A stretch of DNA of 10,000 bases from Halocaridina rubra (lineage: Eukaryota; Arthropoda; Malacostraca; Decapoda; Atyidae). Each line of letters begins with the position of its first letter. The stretch's first letter is position 1. The DNA lies in contig JAXCGZ010005331.1 of NCBI GenBank assembly GCA_037179515.1, positions 1 through 10,000 of the forward strand. The letters are read 5' to 3'. A program made the position numbers and the translations under genes. Of the stretch, positions 1-10,000 are shown piece after piece. Under the pieces are notes generated by a model. It searched no databases. It worked only from the letters and a program-made list of their open reading frames with translations, and was not told where the DNA came from.

Positions 1-617
1 GCTCTTGAGCCGTTTTACCTGATCCTGTGGTTCTATATATTGTTAAAAACAGTATCCTTCCCATTTATATTAACTAGTTAGTTAGTTTGATACACGAAAA
101 AATTGAATAATAAAGAAAAAAAAATTACCAAATACCCACCCGTCAACAGTACTGAGTTAAGTTGCCAAGTAGTACAGCAGTCCTATTTTCTTCATTTTTT
201 TTTTTTGCTTTTCTTTTAGCTTTCTCGTTTGCTATTTTGTTATTTTGTATATATATTGAGTTAAATGTAAAGTCTAAATCCCGTGATAACATATCTTGGT
301 TAGCAAGTCAGTTTATCAGTTAGGAAGAATATATAACAGAAACAGGTGGGTGCCACCTCGAACACAAATTCGAATTTTCCTTCAGGTTTGACTTTTGTTT
401 TTCTTTTCTTTTTATACGTAAATTACCATGGTCAAGTTTTTAAGTTAAGATGTGTGTTACCAGAAAGGAGACAAACTGAGTCACTAAATAGCACTTATAT
501 GGAGATATAAAAATTCTGTGTGAAGGTAAATTAGAAGTTTTTCTCTTTTCTTTTTTTTTTTTTTTTTTTCCTCTTTCTCGTCTTCTTTCTATATTCTGTG
601 AGAGGGAGAACATAAAA
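1..617. other. AT-rich non-coding region upstream of ORF1, probably flank plus element 5' UTR
   Basis: I see no coding region here. The stretch is AT-rich with T or pyrimidine tracts near 186-232 and 541-592 and short A runs near 110-125. The frame of ORF1 is open back to a TAG at 489-491, but the first ATG in it is at 618, so nothing upstream needs to be coding. The 5' end of the retrotransposon must lie in this stretch or before the window: CR1-group elements have no terminal repeats, so the boundary cannot be set from one copy, and the second copy is truncated far downstream. An internal promoter would be expected in the 5' UTR, but I recognise no specific motif. Confidence 0.6.
541..592 (+). 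repeat. T/pyrimidine-rich tract just upstream of ORF1
   Basis: This is an almost pure T/C stretch with a T run of about 19 at 551-569, ending about 25 bp before the ORF1 ATG. It may belong to the 5' UTR of the retrotransposon. It could instead mark the 5' junction or be ordinary low-complexity sequence. No function can be assigned from one copy. Confidence 0.5.
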
Positions 618-1697
618 ATGAAGCCATCTCTGTCCCAAACCTCTCCCACCCATGGGGCGGGAGAAGGGGTAGTCATCAGAGGACTTAAACAGAGAATCAA
701 GAAGTTAGAGGAAATGGTTACAAGCCTTGATGATAAAATTCGGAATATGGATGGAGAAATGAAAGAGAATGAAACACTCAGAGAACAAATAAGATCTTTG
801 GAGGAAGCAAATAAAGCACAAGGGCAGGAGAGAAAGGAACTAGAAAAAAGAATAAAGAAGCTGGAAGGGGAAAAGAGTCAACTAGAATCTAGAATTTCTA
901 ATCAAGAAGATAAAAACAAACAGCTAAATGACAACCTAAAGGAATTAGATGTTAGTTCACTGCTATCTTCTGAGAGAGACGAGATTGCTGCTTGGAATGT
1001 TCAGATTAAGGAAAACATTGAACAGTTCAGAAAAGAGTTCCAGGAGCTGAATATGGAAAATGATGCCATGAAAACGTCCTTTGCTGATGCACTAAAGGGG
1101 AATGTGGCAGTAAAAGAGGCTGTAAAGGTGGTGGCACTGGAAAACATACAAACAGTTGACTATAAAGAGACAGTAATCGAAAAAATGAAAGACGTTGTGA
1201 TGGAAAGGGCAAACCCACTCATCAGACAGGCACTTGATAAGGAGAAGACAGTGGTAATCTCAGGCATAAGTGAATCCCAGGAGCCAACATGGCAGGGGAG
1301 ACTTGAAGAAAATAAAGCTAGGGTTGTAGACCTGATAAGAAAGCTTGGAGTAGTATGTGGTCCTGAGGATATTGTAAACATACACCAACTAGGTAAATAT
1401 TCGAGGGAAGGAAAGCCGAGACCAACAAAAGTAACCTTTGAGAGAGGGGAGACATGTAGGGAAATATTGTTGAGAAAAAAAAGTCTAAAAGACCTTCAAG
1501 AATGCAAAGAAGTGTTCATTAGACGATACAGAACACAGGAAGAGATGGGAAAGATCAAAAACTTGTTGCAAGAGGCAAGAAGGTTAAATGATGAAAGAAA
1601 TGAAGAAGAGAAGAAAAATTTTCGTTACGGAATACTTCCAGACAAAGGGGAGATAAAGAAGATAATGACAGAAGATCAGGGGATGGGGCCTCATTAA
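618..1697 (+). CDS. Retrotransposon ORF1 protein: coiled coil plus RRM-like nucleic-acid-binding domain
   Basis: The 359-residue product starts at the first ATG of its open frame, with A at -3. Residues about 21-150 are a heptad-rich, strongly charged coiled coil (repeated KKLE, RIKKLE, QLESRI patterns), which probably drives oligomerisation. Residues about 210-305 look like an RRM fold similar to the central domain of L1-type ORF1 proteins: a first strand TVVISGI at 211-217, then a helix, LGVVCGPEDIVNIHQLGK, and a strand PRPTKVTF near 268-274. A basic helical tail rich in K, R and E follows. There is no CCHC zinc knuckle and no recognisable esterase or PHD domain. Known members of this class bind element RNA cooperatively and act as nucleic-acid chaperones in the cytoplasmic particle. 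The family role is established; its application here rests on domain pattern only. The end overlaps the open frame of ORF2 by 94 bases. Confidence 0.82.
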   Translation: MKPSLSQTSPTHGAGEGVVIRGLKQRIKKLEEMVTSLDDKIRNMDGEMKENETLREQIRSLEEANKAQGQERKELEKRIKKLEGEKSQLESRISNQEDKNKQLNDNLKELDVSSLLSSERDEIAAWNVQIKENIEQFRKEFQELNMENDAMKTSFADALKGNVAVKEAVKVVALENIQTVDYKETVIEKMKDVVMERANPLIRQALDKEKTVVISGISESQEPTWQGRLEENKARVVDLIRKLGVVCGPEDIVNIHQLGKYSREGKPRPTKVTFERGETCREILLRKKSLKDLQECKEVFIRRYRTQEEMGKIKNLLQEARRLNDERNEEEKKNFRYGILPDKGEIKKIMTEDQGMGPH

Positions 1698-4522
1698 GAT
1701 TGTTATACACAAATGCTGATGGATTAGCTGGTAAGGCAGTAGAATTAAAAGATAGGATTCACAACAGTAAGGCAGATATAGTAGCAATTACAGAGACTAA
1801 GTTGAGTGAGGACATAAACAGTGTCACAGTTTTTCCTAAGGGCTTCAGAATACTAAGGGTCGAAAGATCTGAGAGGACTGGTGGAGGGATAGCACTGCTC
1901 ATAAGTGAGAGGATTCAAGTTGAAGAGATAAACTTGGCTATAGAAAGTGAGTTCAGGGAATTTCTTGTTGCTCGCATAAATACTGGGTCAGAGAGCATTA
2001 TAATAACTGTTGTATACAACCCACCAAGGAACCAAAATAGGCTTGAAATTTATGAGGAAAGTCATATAGGTACGATTGAAGTCATAAACTCAGTTGTTAA
2101 CATGGCGCGGGAGAAAAAATGTAGGATTTTGATTATGGGAGACTTTAATCATAAAGAGATAGATTGGATAAATCTTGACCCACACAGTGGTGAGGACTCC
2201 TTTGGGGCAAGATTCCTAGATTGCGTACAAGGGAATTTCCTACACCAACATGTAATGGAACCAACAAGAGCCAGGGGTGGGGATGAGCCATCACTACTTG
2301 ATCTGGTGTTCACAGATAATGTGTTGGATATTGAAAATATTGAGTATGAACCACCAATTGGAAAGAGTGACCACTGTGTGTTGTTGATGGAGTATATCAT
2401 TGAAGACATTCTTCCTGAGAGTAGAGGCACTGAGGACATGAGGAGGAACTATCAGAAAGGAGATTACATCAAAATGAATGAGCTTTTTGCAGTTATTGAC
2501 TGGAGAACCTTATTTTACAACAAATCTGTACAAGAAATGTATGACATCTTTTGTGAGAAATATGGGAAGATTGTAGATTGCTGCATACCTGTCACCAAAG
2601 TAGGTGTAATTCATGCCAGAGAGAAATGGTTCGATAATGGGTGTAAAAGAGCTAAGGAGTGGAGAGACAAATGCTGGAAAAGGTATAGGAGGAGAAAAAA
2701 CATAAATGCCTGGCAAACCTACAAAAGAGCAAGAAATGACTACCTAAGTAAAAGGAGAGAGGCAGAGAAAGATTATGAGAGGGACATCACCAGGAAGGCG
2801 AAAGAAAATCCCAAGCTTTTCCACAGCTTTATCAGAGGAAAACTGAAGGTAAAAGAACAGGTTTTAAGGCTAAAGAGAGCGGATGGAAGCATCACTGAGA
2901 CGGACGAAGAGATCTGCAAAGAATTGAACAAGGAGTTTCAGTCAGTATTTACAGTAGAAAATACCCCACCCCCTCAGATTGCAGTGATAGAAGCTCAAGG
3001 GCCGGTATTAGAGAACATCAACCTTACAGCCACAGAGGTATGCAAAGCGCTGATGGATTTAGATGTTCATAAAGCTACAGGTCCTGATGACATATCCCCT
3101 CATGTGCTTAAAAAATGCGCAAACACAATATCAGTGGCACTAAGTATCATATTTAAGGAGTCATTGGAGTCGGGGGAGATTCCAAGATGCTGGAAACAAG
3201 CAAATGTGATACCTATCTTCAAAAAGGGAAGGAGGGATACGGCTCTGAACTATAGACCAGTTTCCTTGACCAGCATAGTTTGCAAAGTTATGGAGAAACT
3301 ACTAAGGAAACATATCTCTCTTCACTTGGAATCCTTCAACTTTTTGTCAGTGAGGCAACATGGCTTCAGAGAAGGAAGATCAACAGTAACAAACTTATTA
3401 GAATTTTATGATGAGGTAAGCCAAATCTTACAGGAAAGAGAGGGCTGGGCAGATTGCATATTCCTAGACTTCCAGAAAGCGTTTGACACTGTTCCACATG
3501 GGAGACTTATTAGGAAGCTGCAATCAATGGCTAGAATAGGTGGAAATGTCTTGGAATGGATAAAAACTTACTTAGAAGGAAGGGAACAGAGGGTTAGAGT
3601 AAGACACTCAGTGTCTGAATGGAGAAGAGTTAGTAGTGGAGTTCCACAGGGTTCAGTTTTAGGGCCACTTTTGTTCCTTGTATATGTAAATGACCTACCA
3701 GAGTCTGTAAATTCATTCATGAATATGTTTGCAGATGATGCAAAGATTGTGAAGAAAGTAAAAAACGAGAACAATGGTAGAGAACTTCAGGAGGATCTAA
3801 ATAATCTGCATGAGTGGTCAGAAAAGTGGCTAATGAAATTCAATACCTCAAAATGTAAGGTAATGAGAATGGGTACAAGTGCAAGAAGGCCCAAGCTTGA
3901 CTACTCGGTGGCTGGAGTACAACTTCAGGAGACAGAAAATGAGAGAGATCTAGGAGTAAACATATTGGCAGATTTGTCTCCAGAAATACATATAAATGGC
4001 GTAGTAAGGGCAGCATATGCATTCTTATCAAATGTAAGGGTAGCCTTCAGGCACATGGACAAGGAAATGTTCAGAAATATTTATGTAACCTATGTGAGGC
4101 CAAAACTCGAATATGCAGCCCCCTTTTGGAATCCGCACTTGAAAAAGCACATAGCTAAGCTTGAAAAAGTTCAAAGACATGCCACAAAACTGGTGCCAGA
4201 AATACGCAATCTCGGTTATGATGAGAGGCTGAGGGAATTAGACTTGCCATCACTCGAAGCTAGAAGAGTAAGGGGGGATATGGTGACAGTCTTTAAATTC
4301 CTTCATGGTTATGATAGAGTGGATAGGGATCGATATTTCGATATGGCTGGCTCTAGAACTAGAGGTCATAGTTTGAAGCTTCGGAAGAAAACTTGTTTGC
4401 AGGATGTAAGGAAATACTTTTTCAGTGTAAGAGTAGTTGATAATTGGAATTCGCTAAGCGAGGAGGTAGTTAATGCTACCTCAATCCATAGTTTTAAGGA
4501 CAGGTATGATAAGTATCACTAA
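1604..4522 (+). CDS. Retrotransposon ORF2: apurinic-type endonuclease plus reverse transcriptase
   Basis: The coordinates cover the whole open frame from the TGA at 1601-1603; residue numbers count the TTG codon at 1700 as 1, giving 940 residues. The endonuclease occupies about 1-228 with all landmark residues: N5 in YTNADG, E32 in TETK, Y106 in VVYNPP, D148 and N150 in [11 protein letters not shown]201 in SLLDLVF, and SDH at 223-225. A basic linker follows at 305-395. The reverse transcriptase spans about 455-725: NYRPVSLTS at 517-525, [10 protein letters not shown] at 553-562, motif [10 protein letters not shown] at 588-596, [14 protein letters not shown] at 646-659, and FADD at 677-680. 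The C-terminal part resembles CR1 proteins. The enzyme would nick DNA and copy element RNA at the nick in the nucleus. No RNase H domain or zinc finger is visible. There is no usable ATG, so frameshifting or reinitiation is inferred. Confidence 0.92.
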   Translation, partial: RREEKFSLRNTSRQRGDKEDNDRRSGDGASLRLLYTNADGLAGKAVELKDRIHNSKADIVAITETKLSEDINSVTVFPKGFRILRVERSERTGGGIALLISERIQVEEINLAIESEFREFLVARINTGSESIIITVVYNPPRNQNRLEIYEESHIGTIEVINSVVNMAREKKCRILIMGDFNHKEIDWINLDPHSGEDSFGARFLDCVQGNFLHQHVMEPTRARGGDEPSLLDLVFTDNVLDIENIEYEPPIGKSDHCVLLMEYIIEDILPESRGTEDMRRNYQKGDYIKMNELFAVIDWRTLFYNKSVQEMYDIFCEKYGKIVDCCIPVTKVGVIHAREKWFDNGCKRAKEWRDKCWKRYRRRKNINAWQTYKRARNDYLSKRREAEKDYERDITRKAKENPKLFHSFIRGKLKVKEQVLRLKRADGSITETDEEICKELNKEFQSVFTVENTPPPQIAVIEAQGPVLENINLTATEVCKALMDLDVHKATGPDDISPHVLKKCANTISVALSIIFKESLESGEIPRCWKQANVIPIFKKGRRDTALNYRPVSLTSIVCKVMEKLLRKHISLHLESFNFLSVRQHGFREGRSTVTNLLEFYDEVSQILQEREGWADCIFLDFQKAFDTVPHGRLIRKLQSMARIGGNVLEWIKTYLEGREQRVRVRHSVSEWRRVSSGVPQGSVLGPLLFLVYVNDLPESVNSFMNMFADDAKIVKKVKNENNGRELQEDLNNLHEWSEKWLMKFNTSKCKVMRMGTSARRPKLDYSVAGVQLQETENERDLGVNILADLSPEIHINGVVRAAYAFLSNVRVAFRHMDKEMFRNIYVTYVRPKLEYAAPFWNPHLKKHIAKLEKVQRHATKLVPEIRNLGYDERLRELDLPSLEARRVRGDMVTVFKFLHGYDRVDRDRYFDMAGSRTRGHSLKLRKKTCLQDVRKYFFSVRVVDNWNSLSEEVVNATSIHSFKDRYDKYH
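1616..1622 (+). promoter_or_regulatory. Candidate -1 ribosomal frameshift site A_AAT_TTT
   Basis: In the ORF1 frame the bases read A AAT TTT, which fits the X_XXY_YYZ slippery heptamer rule. ORF2 lies in the -1 frame, and that frame is open only from 1604, after a TGA at 1601-1603. The heptamer is therefore inside the 94-base window where a -1 slip would give an ORF1-ORF2 fusion. The ORF2 frame has no ATG before 2101, which is inside the endonuclease domain, so ordinary AUG initiation cannot make a whole ORF2. I do not see a clear pseudoknot or strong stem downstream. Termination-reinitiation at a non-AUG codon near 1700 is the alternative. Confidence 0.45.
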
Positions 4523-4547
4523 GTCTAAAAATGGAACCGATCAGGAG

Positions 4548-4580
4548 ACGGGAAGATACGAGCTTTGGGCTCTTTCCCGT
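4548..4580 (+). other. Conserved 3' UTR stem-loop of copy 1
   Basis: ACGGGAA at 4548-4554 pairs with TTCCCGT at 4574-4580. An inner stem GAGC at 4560-4563 pairs with GCTC at 4569-4572, closing a small loop, and an asymmetric internal loop separates the two stems. The structure lies 26 bases after the ORF2 stop and 7 bases before the terminal tandem repeat, and it is unchanged in copy 2. In L2-type elements such as the eel UnaL2, a 3' stem-loop is known to be recognised by the reverse transcriptase, so the same role is a reasonable inference here. Confidence 0.6.
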
Positions 4581-4586
4581 AAACAC

Positions 4587-4940
<354 letters not shown>

Positions 4941-4946
4941 TCATTT

Positions 4947-5019
4947 TTACCCCGACCGGGATTTGAACGTAGGACTTACAATTACTAAGCCAAGGTACTA
5001 CCAACTGCACCACAGAAGG
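4947..5019 (-). other. tRNA-like unit, left arm (tRNA-derived SINE head)
   Basis: On the minus strand an A box TGGTGCAGTTGG at 5012-5001 matches TRGYNNARNNG, and a B box GTTCAAATC at 4968-4960 matches GWTCRANNC. The 32-base gap between them is like that of a tRNA gene. A D-stem can form (GTGC with GTAC, including a wobble), and a weak anticodon stem CTTGG/GTAAG encloses an over-long loop. The T-stem is mostly unpaired and the acceptor ends do not pair, so I do not call a functional tRNA. An RNA polymerase III promoter relic of a SINE is the best reading. Confidence 0.55.
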
Positions 5020-5142
5020 TTAAAAGGAAACAGACCTTATAACTTATATCTGCTATAGTAGGAATGAACGCATTCTATCTGAATGCAACTATGTTCATTC
5101 CTACTGTAGTAGATATAAGCTATAGAGTCTGTTTCCTTGTAA

Positions 5143-5215
5143 CCTTATGTGGTGTAGTTGGTAGTGTCTTGGCTCAGTAATTATAAGTTTCAAGTTCATG
5201 TCCCGGTCGGGGTAA
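5143..5215 (+). other. tRNA-like unit, right arm (more degenerate)
   Basis: This is the mirror of the left unit. The A box TGGTGTAGTTGG at 5150-5161 fits the consensus; the B box GTTCATGTC at 5194-5202 has one mismatch (T for A at the sixth base). The D-stem would be wobble pairs only. A TTTT at 5228-5231, just outside the palindrome, could terminate RNA polymerase III transcription. It is not a functional tRNA gene. Confidence 0.5.
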
Positions 5216-5223
5216 AAATGATT

Positions 5224-5694
<471 letters not shown>

Positions 5695-5960
5695 TACATA
5701 CATACATGTTTTTGAGAGATTAGACAGGAAGCGATATAATGATATGGCTGGTTTAAGAACTAGAGGTCACAGTTTGAGGCTTCGAAAGAAGCATTCTCAT
5801 ATTCATGCATATACATACACGCACATACATACATACATACTTACATACGTATGCATGTATGTATGCATATAGGCATATACGCATATTATGTATGTGTATA
5901 TACATGTATGAATACAAGAATGTGCATTATGTATATATGAGTGTAGGCATGTATGCATAA
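5695..5960. repeat. Degenerate TACA/TATG low-complexity region
   Basis: Irregular CATA, TACA and TATG units cover most of this interval. Within it, 5824-5866 is nearly self-complementary (CATACATACATAC on the left, GTATGCATGTATGTATG on the right) and could form a hairpin or cruciform. A short retrotransposon relic at 5714-5795 is embedded in the region. Confidence 0.75.
5714..5795 (+). pseudogene. Internal relic of a diverged CR1-like ORF2
   Basis: Translation gives ERLDRKRYNDMAGLRTRG followed by HSLRLRKK, which aligns without gaps to ORF2 residues 872-897 of copy 1 (at nucleotides 4313-4392). The constant core is DMAG.RTRGHSL.LRKK. It is far more diverged from copies 1 and 2 than they are from each other, so it comes from a different or older subfamily. 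Both sides run into TACA-type repeat, leaving only about 26 codons. It cannot be functional. Confidence 0.8.
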
Positions 5961-6030
5961 AGTTATGTATGGTTACATACACATCCCTCTATATTAATAT
6001 GTCTACAAATAAGTAATGATTGCGATTGTA

Positions 6031-6194
<164 letters not shown>

Positions 6195-6290
6195 CTATGA
6201 AATACATAAAATAGCGGAAAATAGTCAATATGAAATACCCACACTTTATAGACCGAGAAGTACTTCAAAAAGGTCCTATTCTGAAATAAA

Positions 6291-6416
<126 letters not shown>

Positions 6417-6690
6417 GCTTGTGTACTTGTAAGAGAATCGCAGGACGAACATTTTTGGTTTTGATTGAAGCCAGGGATCTATGAAGACTGGTGGATGTAC
6501 TCAATGAGACTGCTGAGTGAACAGGAGATATGAAACGAGGGACCTCATTTCCCTCTCCTCCTCATCCGCTAGATGACTTTTATCTAATCCAGCAGTGGAG
6601 GCCACCTGGGGCAAGGGGATATTGAACTCGGGGCCTTCTGGGTTGATGATTGTTGGATGCTTTCATTCCATCTTTCTCAAATGATAATTG
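6417..6690 (-). repeat. Candidate tRNA-derived SINE with (ATT)n tail
   Basis: On the minus strand a tRNA-like head reads AACCCAGAAGGCCCCGAG then TTCAATATCCCC, which resembles the anticodon-arm to T-arm part of tRNA-derived SINEs. The B box is imperfect because a T stands where C is expected, and the A box near 6660 is only a weak match. An unrecognised body of about 200 bp follows and ends at the (ATT)n array, the kind of tail many invertebrate SINEs carry. No target duplication could be set because the other end lies near (AC)n. It may instead be ordinary unique DNA. Confidence 0.35.
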
Positions 6691-6702
6691 CCAGTTTTAA
6701 TA

Positions 6703-9102
<2,400 letters not shown>

Positions 9103-9126
9103 GTCTAAAATGGAACCGATCAGGAG

Positions 9127-9159
9127 ACGGGAAGATACGAGCTTTGGGCTCTTTCCCGT
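9127..9159 (+). other. Conserved 3' UTR stem-loop of copy 2
   Basis: ACGGGAA at 9127-9133 pairs with TTCCCGT at 9153-9159 around the same inner GAGC/GCTC stem as in copy 1, with no base change. It lies between the ORF2 stop and the terminal repeat. Confidence 0.6.
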
Positions 9160-9165
9160 AAACAC

Positions 9166-9189
9166 AATTAGGTAATCAATTAGGTAATC
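9166..9189 (+). repeat. 3'-terminal 12-bp direct repeat of copy 2 (two units)
   Basis: AATTAGGTAATC at 9166-9177 and 9178-9189, followed by about three CA dinucleotides and then ATACATACTTATATATG leading into (AT)n. The unit number and boundary are the same as in copy 1. Confidence 0.8.
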
Positions 9190-9204
9190 ACACACAATAC
9201 ATAC

Positions 9205-10000
<796 letters not shown>

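Noticed and set aside
186..232. Splice acceptor with pyrimidine tract before TTTTAG
   Set aside because: No exon follows in any frame, and T-rich tracts are common throughout this AT-rich stretch.
2149..2716. Antisense open frames opposite ORF2 (also at 3568-4031, 7090-7296, 8148-8611)
   Set aside because: They recur at matching places in both retrotransposon copies because the sense strand is conserved, and show no domain. They are shadows of ORF2.
4947..5215. Functional tRNA genes in the palindrome
   Set aside because: A and B boxes are present, but the acceptor and T stems do not pair and the anticodon loop is too long. Derived repeat units are a better reading.
5824..5866. Transcription terminator or regulatory hairpin in the TACA region
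   Set aside because: The self-complementarity follows from TACA units meeting TGTA units in a degenerate microsatellite; nothing nearby is transcribed as far as I can see.

Overview
This is animal nuclear DNA dominated by mobile elements and simple repeats; no cellular host gene can be supported. The long (AT)n, (AC)n, (AAT)n and GATA/TACA tracts, together with a CR1-like non-LTR retrotransposon and tRNA-derived short repeats, suggest a microsatellite-rich invertebrate. A decapod crustacean such as a penaeid shrimp is my best guess and a cephalopod is the alternative. That assignment is inference from genome texture, not from a diagnostic gene.

Layout. 1-617: AT-rich non-coding DNA with pyrimidine tracts, probably flank plus the 5' UTR of the first element. 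618-4611: a structurally intact CR1/L2-group retrotransposon. It carries ORF1 (coiled coil plus RRM-like domain), an overlapping ORF2 in the -1 frame (apurinic-type endonuclease plus reverse transcriptase), a 3' UTR hairpin and a 12-bp terminal tandem repeat. 4610-4935: a composite (CA)n(TA)n block. 4936-5226: an imperfect palindrome whose two arms each contain a tRNA-like unit with A and B boxes, pointing outwards. 5257-5364: (TA)n. 5365-6033: low-information DNA, degenerate TACA repeats and an 80-bp relic of a related but diverged retrotransposon. 6034-6416: (AT)n, GATA and (AAT)n arrays. 6417-6704: a possible minus-strand tRNA-derived SINE whose tail would be the (ATT)n array. 6705-6842: (AC)n. 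6842-9190: a second copy of the retrotransposon, 5'-truncated inside the endonuclease, about 98% identical to the first by hand count and in the same orientation. 9205-10000: about 750 bp of (AT)n, broken by a 37-bp island that also occurs beside the palindrome.

How the parts work together. ORF1 would coat the element RNA, and ORF2 would nick DNA and prime reverse transcription from the 3' hairpin and tandem repeat. The second copy looks like a typical incomplete product of target-primed reverse transcription by the same family. Both copies end directly against CA repeats, and the truncated copy also begins at one, so (CA)n may be a preferred target or may seed the arrays. The points most worth following are the slippery heptamer in the ORF1/ORF2 overlap, the tRNA-like palindrome, and the repeated association of element ends with microsatellites.
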